The notes under the pieces: generated by a model
What the model saw: only the letters and a program-made list of their open reading frames with translations
What the model was told of the DNA's origin: nothing
The model's database searches: none
Program-made: the position numbers and the translations under genes
In this document: positions 1 to 6,148 of the stretch, in pieces
How the letters are laid out: the number at the start of each line of letters is the position of its first letter
Numbering within the stretch: the stretch's first letter is position 1
Source: J051 sp040752255
GTDB taxonomy: Bacteria > Armatimonadota > Fimbriimonadia > Fimbriimonadales > ATM1
Assembly (NCBI GenBank): GCA_040752255.1
Contig: JBFMFD010000064.1
Coordinates: 1 to 13,503, forward strand
Length of the DNA: 13,503 nt
Reading direction: 5' to 3'

Positions 1-1284
1 GGAGACGAATCCCGCGTCATTTACGTGTGGTTCGACGCGCTCATCAACTATATCTCGGCCATCGGTTGGCCTGATGGCGATTGGGAGACCTATTGGCCTG
101 CAGCCGCCCAATGGATGGGCAAAGACATCCTGGTGCGGTTCCACGCTACGATTTGGCCCGCCATGCTGATGGGCCTGGGTTTGCCGCTGCCGAAGACGCT
201 CATCGGCCACGGCTGGGTGCTGATGGGTGACCGGAAGATCAGCAAGTCTTTGGGCAACGTTGTGCGGCCGCTCGAGTTGGCGGAAGAGCTTGCCGAGCGC
301 GCCGGCTGTCCCGGCGACCTGGCTGTTGACGCCGTGCGCTGGCACATGGCGCGTACGCTGCCCTTCGAGAACGACACCTCCTTCTCGCAGGACGAATTCG
401 ACGGTCGCTACAACTCGGAGTTGGTCAACGTTATCTCAAACGGTGTGCACCGGGTCATCTCGATGACGCATAGCTTCTGCGACGGCGTGGTGCCCGACGC
501 GGCGCCTGACGAAGAGGCGATTGCACGATGCCTTGAAGCGCGTGAGGCGTACTTCGACGCGATGAACCGTTTCCGCATCGAACAGGCCACCGAGCGCGCG
601 CTCGAGGTCGGCAGGATGCTGAACGCGTACATTGACGCTCAGAAGCCGTGGGACCTAAAGAAGAGCGGCGACTCTGAGCGCTTGCACCGAGTGATGCGGA
701 CAATGCTGTGGAAGGTGCGCTTCCTCGAGGCCCTCGTCGCACCCATAGCGCCGACGCTGGCTGCCCGGCTGGCGTCCCTTCTGAACCTTCAGCCCGCGAC
801 GGCGTTCGCCGACGTTTCCGTGGAGACCAGCGTTCCTGCCGGCGAAAGGGTTGCCGAGCCGGTCGCCACATATGTCCGCCTCGCAAAGGCTTCAGGGCGC
901 CCGGCGGGCGCGACGCGGGAAGAGAAAGGAGCGCCGAAGCCCGAACCTCAGAGCGACGAAACCATCTCGATCGAAGAGTTCCTGAAAGTCAAGTTGCGAG
1001 TCGCCCGCGTGCTCGATGCCGCCCCGGTCGAGGGCGCCGACAAGCTGATGAGGCTTGAATTGATCGTGGGGGAGGAGCGCAGGCAGGTTCTCGCCGGAAT
1101 CCGACCGCAGTACGCGCCTGAAGACCTCATCGGCCGCCAGGTCGTTTTGGTGGCGAACCTCGCTCCGCGGAAGATGCGCGGTTTCGACAGCCAAGGGATG
1201 ATCCTTGCCGCGGATGGGCCGGACGGCGAGGCGATCCTCCTGCAGCCGGACAAGGAAGCCCCCGACGGCACGAGCGTGCACTAG
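1..1284 (+). CDS. metG: Methionyl-tRNA synthetase, C-terminal part (5' end outside window)
   Basis: The enzyme charges tRNA-Met with methionine in the cytoplasm, for both initiator and elongator tRNA. The reading frame is open from base 1, so the N-terminal part of the Rossmann catalytic domain lies upstream. Visible catalytic-domain motifs are VWFDALINYISA (bases 25-60) and the class I signature loop KISKS (235-249), a common variant of KMSKS. The alpha-helical anticodon-binding domain follows, with the typical motifs NVISNGVHRVISM and DAQKPWDLKK. A low-complexity charged linker (about 880-960) leads to a C-terminal tRNA-binding OB-fold domain (about 967-1275) with SIEEFLKVKLRVARV, HPxADKL-like VEGADKLMRLEL, NLAPRKMRGFDSQGM and an AxxGPDG-like end. 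In this family that domain dimerises the enzyme and helps hold tRNA. The stop is TAG, 36 bp from the convergent ankyrin gene stop. No hairpin terminator is visible between them. Confidence 0.97.
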   Translation, partial: GDESRVIYVWFDALINYISAIGWPDGDWETYWPAAAQWMGKDILVRFHATIWPAMLMGLGLPLPKTLIGHGWVLMGDRKISKSLGNVVRPLELAEELAERAGCPGDLAVDAVRWHMARTLPFENDTSFSQDEFDGRYNSELVNVISNGVHRVISMTHSFCDGVVPDAAPDEEAIARCLEAREAYFDAMNRFRIEQATERALEVGRMLNAYIDAQKPWDLKKSGDSERLHRVMRTMLWKVRFLEALVAPIAPTLAARLASLLNLQPATAFADVSVETSVPAGERVAEPVATYVRLAKASGRPAGATREEKGAPKPEPQSDETISIEEFLKVKLRVARVLDAAPVEGADKLMRLELIVGEERRQVLAGIRPQYAPEDLIGRQVVLVANLAPRKMRGFDSQGMILAADGPDGEAILLQPDKEAPDGTSVH

Positions 1285-1320
1285 CTGCCGCGGGGCATCG
1301 AGACCCACACAGCCCGCTCT

Positions 1321-3057
1321 CTATTCCAGAAGCCGGACTACGTTCGTGGCGTGCGCCTTCTTAGCCAAGTCGAGCGCGGTGTTGCCGTCTTTGTCCTTGA
1401 TCTGTTTGTCTGCGCCGTGCGCGAGAAGAACCTTGACGGTGTTGATTTGGTCCTCCTCTGTGTATTCTCTCGTGAACGGCCACTCTCGGAAGAGACTTCG
1501 GCCAACGGCTGCCTCGTGGAGGGCCGTCCTCCCGTAAACGGAGTCCTGTTGATTGATTGCGGCGCCACCTTCGAGAAGCATCCGGACGATCTCTACTCGG
1601 CCAAGGCGCCCAGCCAGCATGAGCGGCGTGATGGGCCGCCGGCGGGCGATGTTCGGTCTATCGAAAGGGAGCGGGTCACCCTCAGTGGCGTGCCACGACT
1701 CCTCGTTGATGTTTGCTTTGTACTTGATGAGGACAGCCACGTTGTTAGGCAAGTTTGCAGCCACGGCCTCCAAGAGAGCAGATTCGACTCCCTCGGGATG
1801 CAGGTTCGGGTCCGCTCCGTGTTGAAGGAGCCTTTCGACGACCTTGGACCACTTGTCTACACCGGCAGCTGTGCGCAGGGGTAGGCCTTGATTCGCGTTC
1901 GGGTCAGCGCCGTATTCGATGCAGATTCGAACTCCCGTCAGGACGTTGGCGTAGGTTCCGGCGTCGTGGGTTTCCAAGGCGAGCAGGGTTAGCACATCGT
2001 ACGCATCGCGTTGCGGGTCAATCGGGAACTTGAACGATCCGAGGTCATTGTACAACCGATGCACCTCATCCCATTTACCCCAGCGAACCGCTTGGCTGAC
2101 TGTCCACGACGTTACCGCGGAGCGCTCCGGGTCGGGTGTCTGAGGGTCTTGTGGGGCGCCGGAGGGCTTCCCCTGTGCGTTCGCCCCATGGGACTCAACT
2201 TTGCCTTGTTCCAGAAGCGGGACTACGTTCGTGGCGTTCGCCTTCTTAGCCAAGTCGAGAGCGGTGTTGCCGTCTTTGTCCTTGATCTGTTTGTCTGCGC
2301 CGTGCCGAAGCAGGATCTTGACGACTTCCGTCTGGAGTTCTTCCGAGTATGGGTAGCCGGACCACCTGGGGGGCACTCGTCCGACCGCGGCTTCGTGCAG
2401 CGCTGTCCTCCCCGTCACGGAGTTCTTTTGATCAACGCTCGCACCGCTCTCGATGAGCATCCTCATGATCTCCGGGCGACCCAGCCACGCCGCGTACGCG
2501 AGCGGGGTTAGGGGTCTCTTCAGAGGGAACTCCGGACTTTTGGGATCTCCGGCAACGTCAATCACGATCCATGCCTCCCTGTTCACCCCTGCCTTGTGCG
2601 CTATCAGGAGTTTTACATTGTTGGGTAGGTTGCCCGCGATGGCATAGTGGAGGGCAGAAGGCGCCTTGGGCGCATGCAGATCAGGGTCTGCGCCGTATTG
2701 AAGGAGCCTCTCGACGACCTTGGACCACTTGTCGGCACCGGCGGCAATGCTGAGCGGGCTACCTTGCATGGCGTTAGGGTCCGCGCCGTACTCGATGCAG
2801 ATTCGAACTCCAGTGAGGGCGTTCGCATAAACATGAGAGTAACCGGTGACGGATGCAAGTTGGGAAAGCACGTCCCTGGCTCCCGGTAACTTGTCGTGAC
2901 TGAACGAGCCGACTTGCTCTTTGATTCGGTCAACTTCATCCCAGCGACCGTTGATGATCGCATTGTATACGTCGTAGGCGTTCGGCTGGCGTTGCTCCTG
3001 TGTAGCTGGCGCACCGGCCAACAGGGTGGAGATGGTCAGAAGATGGAGAATGCTCAT
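1321..3057 (-). CDS. Exported ankyrin-repeat protein with internally duplicated architecture
   Basis: The protein has 578 residues. The ATG at 3057 was chosen because AGGAGG lies 4 nt upstream and the N-terminus then reads as a signal peptide: a hydrophobic stretch SILHLLTISTLLAGAPA and a probable signal peptidase I site near residue 17. Extending to an ATG at 3138 would add a basic segment that hides this signal. The mature protein is two copies of one unit, residues about 26-283 and 315-578, joined by a Pro/Gly/Gln-rich linker (284-314). Each unit has a WDEV-containing cap followed by about five ankyrin repeats, recognisable by CIEYGADPN, RLLQ(Y/H)GADP, TALHEAAVGR and HGADKQIKDKDGNTALDL. 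It ends in a final helix pair finishing LLE. Ankyrin repeats bind proteins; no enzymatic domain is visible, so the partner is unknown. It appears monocistronic. Its base composition looks lower in GC than its neighbours. Confidence 0.88.
   Translation of the reverse strand: MSILHLLTISTLLAGAPATQEQRQPNAYDVYNAIINGRWDEVDRIKEQVGSFSHDKLPGARDVLSQLASVTGYSHVYANALTGVRICIEYGADPNAMQGSPLSIAAGADKWSKVVERLLQYGADPDLHAPKAPSALHYAIAGNLPNNVKLLIAHKAGVNREAWIVIDVAGDPKSPEFPLKRPLTPLAYAAWLGRPEIMRMLIESGASVDQKNSVTGRTALHEAAVGRVPPRWSGYPYSEELQTEVVKILLRHGADKQIKDKDGNTALDLAKKANATNVVPLLEQGKVESHGANAQGKPSGAPQDPQTPDPERSAVTSWTVSQAVRWGKWDEVHRLYNDLGSFKFPIDPQRDAYDVLTLLALETHDAGTYANVLTGVRICIEYGADPNANQGLPLRTAAGVDKWSKVVERLLQHGADPNLHPEGVESALLEAVAANLPNNVAVLIKYKANINEESWHATEGDPLPFDRPNIARRRPITPLMLAGRLGRVEIVRMLLEGGAAINQQDSVYGRTALHEAAVGRSLFREWPFTREYTEEDQINTVKVLLAHGADKQIKDKDGNTALDLAKKAHATNVVRLLE
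1324..2115 (-). repeat. Ankyrin gene duplicated unit, copy 2 (C-terminal half)
   Basis: This copy encodes residues about 315-578. Its last codons (LLE) coincide with the end of the gene. Copy 1 has the same LLE followed by the linker, so the duplication junction falls exactly at this point. The protein offset between copies is 290 residues at the WDEV cap and 295 at KQIKDKDGN, showing small indels between them. Confidence 0.85.
2209..2982 (-). repeat. Ankyrin gene duplicated unit, copy 1 (N-terminal half)
   Basis: This copy encodes residues about 26-283. It is paralogous to copy 2 at 1324-2115. DNA similarity is uneven. Bases 2211-2304 match 1326-1419 with three differences over 94 positions (offset 885, a multiple of three). 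Bases 2698-2733 match 1822-1857 with one difference in 36. Other stretches, such as the segment after LIAHKAGVN, have diverged in length and sequence. Confidence 0.85.
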
Positions 3058-3061
3058 TGCG

Positions 3062-3067
3062 CCTCCT
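3062..3067 (-). promoter_or_regulatory. Strong Shine-Dalgarno (AGGAGG) deciding the ankyrin gene start
   Basis: Read on the minus strand, AGGAGG is followed by four bases (CGCA) and then ATG at 3057. It is the clearest start signal in this part of the window and favours the downstream ATG over the one at 3138. Confidence 0.8.
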
Positions 3068-3072
3068 CTCAC

Positions 3073-3102
3073 ATTGTAACCGTTTGTGAAGTTTTGGCGC
3101 AA
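3073..3102 (-). promoter_or_regulatory. Candidate sigma-70-type promoter of the ankyrin gene
   Basis: On the minus strand, TTGCGC (3102-3097, three of six matches to TTGACA) is followed after 18 bp by TACAAT (3078-3073, five of six matches to TATAAT). Transcription would begin about 8 nt before the Shine-Dalgarno, giving a very short leader. The -35 match is weak, so the -10 box carries most of the call. Confidence 0.4.
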
Positions 3103-3228
3103 TCGGAGGCGGCATATCGTCCCTCGATTCAGAGGCACCTCCCTGCATATATTGTGAGGGGGTAGCGCCCTTTCCGCGGCACTGGGGTAGGGTGGCCCGC
3201 GCCGGCCCGAGCGCGCTCCGACCCCTCC

Positions 3229-4659
3229 CTACACGGGCACCGCGCGGTGGCGAACCCGCACCTCGACGCACGACTTTGACGACGGGAACACCTTGCCCGG
3301 ATTGCAAAGGTCGGTTGAGCGGAAGCAGTCGCGAATCTCCCGTTGCAAGCGCAGCTCGGTCGGCGAGAACATCTCGGAGAGCAGGTCTATCTTCTCGATT
3401 CCGATTCCGTGCTCGCCCGTCACGCTGCCGCCCTCCTCGATGCAGCGGCGCATCACGGCTTCGCCCGCCCGCGTGACGGCTTCGAGTTGCCGCGGGTCGC
3501 GCTCGTCAAAGAGGAAGATAGGGTGAAGGTTTCCGTCCCCCGCGTGGAAGATGTTCGCCACACCAACGCCCGCCTCACCCGCAACGCGGTAAACGAACTC
3601 CAGCACCTCCGGCAGGCGCGATCGAGGGATCACGCCGTCATGCGTTACGATTGACGGAGCTACTCGGCCTAGTGCGCCGATGCCCTTCTTGCGAGCCGTC
3701 CAGAGTTTCGCCCGCTCGGCTTCATCGCCGGCGATGTCAATTCGCATCGCGTTCCGCTCGCGGGCGATGGCAAGGACGGTGGTGATCTCCGCCTCAACCC
3801 TCTTCTCGTCGTCGCCGTCACACTCGATCAAGAGGAGCGCGCCCGCGTCGGTGGGCAGTCCGGTGTGGAACGCTGCCTCAACCGCGTGGATGACGCTTCC
3901 GTCCATGAACTCCATGGCGGCGGCGATGACTCCCGCGCCGATGACGCGGCTTACGGTCTCGGTTGCGTCGCGGGCGGTAGGGAAGGCGATGAGCGCCGTC
4001 CGCACCACGGGTGGCACCGGCGTAAGTCGAACCCACGCTTCGGTCACCACGCCGAGCGTTCCTTCGGACCCGACTATGACGCCCAGGAGGTCTAGCCCGG
4101 GCGCTTCGCCAACCGAGCCTCCGAACCGCCTCACCTCACCCGAGTCGTCCACAAGCGTCACGCCGAGCACGTGGTCGGTGGTTACGCCGTACTTGAGTGT
4201 GTGCGGGCCGCCGCTGTTCTCAGCGATGTTTCCGCCCAGGGTGCAGACGGTCTGGCTGCTCGGGTCGGGGGCGAAGTGCAGCCCCTGCTCCGCGACGTGT
4301 CGCGAGAGGTGGAGGTTCGGGCAGCCCGCTTGAGCAAGCATCACGCGATTCTCGACGTCCACCTCCAGCACTCGGCGCATGCGGGCGAGCGAGATCACTA
4401 CTCCGCCTTCGGCGGGCATCGCGCCTCCGCTCAGTCCCGTTCCCGCCCCGCGAGGCGTGAAAGGGACGCTGTTGTCAACGCACCACGTAACGAGCTGCTG
4501 CACCTCCCTGGTGCTCTCCGGCAGCGCGATGACGAGTGGCGGGTGGCGGTGGAGAGTGTAGGCATCGCAGTCGTACACCTTTTGCACCGCGTCGCCGTGC
4601 AGCACGCGCTGCGCCGGAAGGAGCGCGCTGACTTCAGTAACGAGTTGATCGAGGCGCAC
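3229..4659 (-). CDS. glcD: FAD-binding 2-hydroxyacid dehydrogenase, GlcD / D-lactate dehydrogenase type
   Basis: The 476-residue protein has a PCMH-type FAD domain. PRGAGTGLSGG (residues 69-79) and the stretch PDPSSQTVCTLGGNIAENSG (131-150) bind FAD, and GSEGTLGVVTEAWVRL starts at 197. The C-terminal FAD-oxidase domain has HAGDGNLHP (372-380) and TGEHGIG (414-420), the His-rich substrate/metal motifs of this family. Members oxidise glycolate, D-lactate or related D-2-hydroxyacids, passing electrons to quinone or an Fe-S partner; the exact substrate cannot be read from sequence. No GlcE or GlcF (Fe-S) gene lies beside it in the window. The start is GTG with no Shine-Dalgarno. No in-frame ATG, GTG or TTG was seen in the bases just upstream, and the N-terminus matches the family's usual beginning. 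Length is normal. It lies downstream of sepF on the same strand after a 148-bp gap. Confidence 0.92.
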   Translation of the reverse strand: MRLDQLVTEVSALLPAQRVLHGDAVQKVYDCDAYTLHRHPPLVIALPESTREVQQLVTWCVDNSVPFTPRGAGTGLSGGAMPAEGGVVISLARMRRVLEVDVENRVMLAQAGCPNLHLSRHVAEQGLHFAPDPSSQTVCTLGGNIAENSGGPHTLKYGVTTDHVLGVTLVDDSGEVRRFGGSVGEAPGLDLLGVIVGSEGTLGVVTEAWVRLTPVPPVVRTALIAFPTARDATETVSRVIGAGVIAAAMEFMDGSVIHAVEAAFHTGLPTDAGALLLIECDGDDEKRVEAEITTVLAIARERNAMRIDIAGDEAERAKLWTARKKGIGALGRVAPSIVTHDGVIPRSRLPEVLEFVYRVAGEAGVGVANIFHAGDGNLHPIFLFDERDPRQLEAVTRAGEAVMRRCIEEGGSVTGEHGIGIEKIDLLSEMFSPTELRLQREIRDCFRSTDLCNPGKVFPSSKSCVEVRVRHRAVPV

Positions 4660-4665
4660 GCGACT

Positions 4666-4671
4666 ATTGTG
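4666..4671 (-). promoter_or_regulatory. -10-like hexamer 6 nt before the glcD GTG (possible leaderless start)
   Basis: On the minus strand CACAAT (four of six matches to TATAAT) is followed by six bases and then the GTG at 4659. There is no Shine-Dalgarno. This spacing would place the transcription start at or next to the start codon. No good -35 is visible. Alone it is weak; it gains weight from the same arrangement at hsp20 and the lipoprotein gene. Confidence 0.35.
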
Positions 4672-4807
4672 ACGCGTGAGAAGGGTGGGGCGGAGGGCTC
4701 GCGAGGTCAGCGATGGGGTGCTCGGGTGCGTAACCTCGGGATGGGGAGGGGTTGTCGAGCCCTTCCGCCCCGGCTAGGAGTGTCGGCAAGTTATGTGAAC
4801 GTGGGGG

Positions 4808-5203
4808 TCAGTTCTGTCGAGCGTTACCGCCGAGGCCGGGAGGTGAGCACTCGACGTGAGTGCCGAGTGGGGCGAGCAGATAGATGTGCTCGCCGACCTC
4901 CTCCCATGTCCCCTCTTGGGCGTAATTGACGCCGGACAGGAAGTCCTTGATCTTCTCGCGCAGCGTTGGGTCGGCGGAGGTGAGGTTGAGCACCTGCATC
5001 TCCCCTCGCTTCAGCCCATCGGCAGCGGCGAGCGCGTCCTCAAAGGCGATGACGTGGCGTCGGACCGTGCATGTGTACACGGCTGCTCGGCGCACAGGAG
5101 CGTTCTGTTCGACCTCTTCGGTCTCCTCGAACTCCACATCGCGGCGTCCCAAGAGCCGCTCAAAGAAGCCGGGTTTCTCCGGCGCGATTCTCAACTCGTC
5201 CAT
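4808..5203 (-). CDS. sepF: Cell division protein SepF
   Basis: SepF binds the FtsZ C-terminal tail, bundles FtsZ filaments and tethers them to the membrane through an N-terminal amphipathic helix. The 131-residue product starts at the ATG at 5203, which has GGAGGAG four bases upstream. An in-frame start further up would add residues unlike the family and lacks this signal. Residues 8-22 (PEKPGFFERLLGRRD) form the N-terminal segment, followed by an acidic linker (23-35). The SepF fold runs from about 42 to 118: VRRHVIAFEDALAAADGLKRG, QVLNL, then FLSGVNYAQEG and HIYLLAPLGTHVE. The FLSG-x-x-Y motif contains the conserved glycine of the dimer interface. The C-terminal tail is short, Gly/Pro-rich and has one Cys. 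Usual sepF neighbours (ftsZ, yggS, yggT) are absent; secG is upstream on the same strand. Confidence 0.9.
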   Translation of the reverse strand: MDELRIAPEKPGFFERLLGRRDVEFEETEEVEQNAPVRRAAVYTCTVRRHVIAFEDALAAADGLKRGEMQVLNLTSADPTLREKIKDFLSGVNYAQEGTWEEVGEHIYLLAPLGTHVECSPPGLGGNARQN

Positions 5204-5207
5204 GAGT

Positions 5208-5214
5208 CTCCTCC
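5208..5214 (-). promoter_or_regulatory. Shine-Dalgarno (GGAGGAG) deciding the sepF start
   Basis: On the minus strand GGAGGAG is followed by ACTC and then the ATG at 5203. It supports the 131-residue SepF over longer readings starting at 5227 or 5287. Confidence 0.8.
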
Positions 5215-5272
5215 AATTCCTTGTCATTTCGTCGGGGGATGGGAGGACATCGCCCTCACTCTCCCCGCTCGA

Positions 5273-5301
5273 CCGCCGCGAAACCATCCATGGTTCGGCG
5301 G
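5273..5301. repeat. Inverted repeat / potential hairpin between secG and sepF
   Basis: CCGCCG (5273-5278) pairs with CGGCGG (5296-5301), and AACCA (5282-5286) pairs with TGGTT (5291-5295) around a four-base loop. Three unpaired bases (5279-5281) bulge on one side. No T-tract follows on either strand, so it does not look like a rho-independent terminator. It could be an mRNA structure in the leader upstream of sepF, a protein-binding palindrome, or chance. Confidence 0.55.
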
Positions 5302-5397
5302 CGATTCCTACCGATTAGTGACGCGCGAGATCGTCGTTTTGATTCGCGCCAATGCCAAGAGTACCCCGTGCAGCGGAAAATTGCAAGGGGGCTGGGG

Positions 5398-5646
5398 CTA
5401 CCGGTCCCAACCTCGGGTCTGGATGACGTTGATGATGACGCAGAGCGCCATGAACGCGATACCCAGGTAGAGCGTCATTCGGGAAACGAAGTCGTCGAAT
5501 CCCGCTTTGCCCTTGAACGTGGTTCGAATCTGGCTGCTCCCTCCGCTCATCACGTCGCTCTTGCTGCCGAACAGCACGGTTACGAAGACGAACATGACCG
5601 AGATGGCGACCAACAGCACGAATAGAATGCTAACGACGACCTTCAT
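5398..5646 (-). CDS. secG: Preprotein translocase subunit SecG
   Basis: The product is an 82-residue inner-membrane protein, the usual SecG length, that helps SecYE and SecA export unfolded proteins. Two transmembrane helices are visible, about residues 3-26 (VVVSILFVLLVAISVMFVFV) and 57-75 (MTLYLGIAFMALCVIINVI). Between them is the SecG-typical cytoplasmic loop with MSGGSSQIRTTFKGKAGFDDFVSR; Gly-Gly-Ser-Ser followed by an aromatic/Gly segment is the family hallmark. The ATG at 5646 sits just after the weak ribosome site GAGGG (3-nt spacing). The gene is divergent from hsp20 with 49 bp between starts. It is followed by sepF on the same strand after a 194-bp gap. Confidence 0.85.
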   Translation of the reverse strand: MKVVVSILFVLLVAISVMFVFVTVLFGSKSDVMSGGSSQIRTTFKGKAGFDDFVSRMTLYLGIAFMALCVIINVIQTRGWDR

Positions 5647-5655
5647 GCGCCCTCG

Positions 5656-5661
5656 ATTGTA
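5656..5661 (-). promoter_or_regulatory. Candidate -10 box of secG
   Basis: On the minus strand TACAAT (five of six matches to TATAAT) is followed by nine bases and the secG ATG at 5646. Transcription would start within a few bases of the ATG. The upstream spacer is almost pure G/C and no -35 consensus is recognisable at normal spacing. Confidence 0.4.
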
Positions 5662-5682
5662 CCCCGGCCCCGCCCCCCGGAA

Positions 5683-5688
5683 CATAAT
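5683..5688 (+). promoter_or_regulatory. Candidate -10 box of the hsp20-lon operon, leaderless geometry
   Basis: CATAAT (five of six matches to TATAAT) is followed by seven C-rich bases and then the GTG at 5696. The predicted transcription start is the G of the start codon. There is no Shine-Dalgarno and no clear -35 at 16-18 bp, so an alternative sigma factor or an activator may be involved. I see no CIRCE or HAIR-type heat-shock operator. Confidence 0.45.
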
Positions 5689-5695
5689 CCCCCCG

Positions 5696-6148
5696 GTGGC
5701 AGAGAGACGGCAGGACGAGTTTCTGTGGCAGCTCAGCGCCGAATTGCAGCGCCTGAGCGACGAGGTGATTCGGGGGTGGATTGCCGCCGGCACGCGCTCC
5801 GGCTGGAGGCCGAACGTAGACATCCGCGAGACCGAGAGCTCGTTCATCGTGGTCGCGGAGCTAGCCGGAGTCGACCCGAGCCAAGTTCGAGTAGAGTACA
5901 ACGCGCGAGGCCAGACTCTGCTGATTCGGGGGACCCGCTCCGCCCCCCACGAAACCGAAAGCACCGGCTCCAGAAGGCTCGAGATTCTGTACGGCGAGTT
6001 CGAGAGGGAGATACCTCTCGATGGCGCAGCCCAATCGTCGGAGGATGTGAGGGCTGCCTATCGGGATGGCTTTCTGGTGGTGTTCGTGCCGAAAGAGCGG
6101 CAAGGGCCCCGCCGCCGCGCGATCCGCGTAAGAACAACTGATGAGTGA
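5696..6148 (+). CDS. hsp20: Small heat-shock protein, Hsp20 / alpha-crystallin family
   Basis: This is an ATP-independent holdase that binds unfolding proteins and keeps them soluble for refolding or degradation. With the GTG start the product has 150 residues, a normal bacterial Hsp20 length. A short N-terminal arm (1-36) is followed by the alpha-crystallin domain (37-133): WRPNVDIRETESSFIVVAELAGVDPSQVRV, then GEFEREIPLD, and DGFLVVFVPK as the final conserved strand. An I-x-V motif in the tail (I143-R-V145) is the usual oligomerisation hook. The frame is open upstream to 5507, but those codons run through secG on the other strand and encode nothing Hsp20-like. GTG at 5696 is therefore preferred, although it lacks a Shine-Dalgarno. 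The 3' end overlaps lon by 8 bp, indicating translational coupling. Confidence 0.88.
   Translation: MAERRQDEFLWQLSAELQRLSDEVIRGWIAAGTRSGWRPNVDIRETESSFIVVAELAGVDPSQVRVEYNARGQTLLIRGTRSAPHETESTGSRRLEILYGEFEREIPLDGAAQSSEDVRAAYRDGFLVVFVPKERQGPRRRAIRVRTTDE

Larger units (their letters stand above)
5204..5397 (-). other. secG-sepF intergenic region (194 bp)
   Basis: The gap holds no recognisable gene. It contains the inverted repeat at 5273-5301 and a weak minus-strand promoter candidate: TTGCAA (5386-5381), a 17-bp spacer, then TACTCT (5363-5358). That would give sepF a leader of about 150 nt containing the hairpin. The promoter match is poor (four and three of six), so co-transcription from secG is equally possible. 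Confidence 0.3.

Noticed and set aside
960..1284. A separate tRNA-binding-domain gene (CsaA-like) after metG
   Set aside because: The OB-fold is in frame and continuous with the synthetase, with no stop or ribosome site between them. It is the usual C-terminal domain of many MetRS.
1321..3057. Repeats in the ankyrin gene as a CRISPR or mobile-element repeat
   Set aside because: There are only two copies, in frame, encoding the same protein fold, and separated by 885 bases. There are no short spaced direct repeats or transposase motifs.
3058..3138. Longer start for the ankyrin protein at 3138
   Set aside because: The extra 27 residues are basic and place the hydrophobic signal inside the protein. 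The AGGAGG four bases before the ATG at 3057 is much stronger evidence.
3139..3228. Rho-independent terminator after glcD in the GC-rich stretch
   Set aside because: A 5-bp CGCGC/GCGCG stem can be drawn, but no T-run follows it on the minus strand.
4171..4929. Open frame of 252 codons on the plus strand spanning the glcD start and the sepF end
   Set aside because: It crosses two real genes antisense, has no Shine-Dalgarno or domain, and its translation is Arg/Ala/Val-rich low complexity.
5204..5287. Longer SepF starting at 5287 or 5227
   Set aside because: The extension is unlike SepF N-termini, and the 5287 ATG falls inside the inverted repeat. The GGAGGAG directly before 5203 fixes the start.
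5273..5301. The hairpin before sepF as a transcription terminator for secG
   Set aside because: The stem is reasonable, but there is no downstream T-tract on either strand, and the loop-proximal part is A/T-rich.
5507..5695. Longer Hsp20 starting at 5507, 5627, 5645 or 5648
   Set aside because: These codons run antisense through the secG coding region and encode a Thr/Asn/Pro-rich stretch unlike Hsp20 arms. GTG at 5696 with its -10 spacing fits better, though it is not proven.
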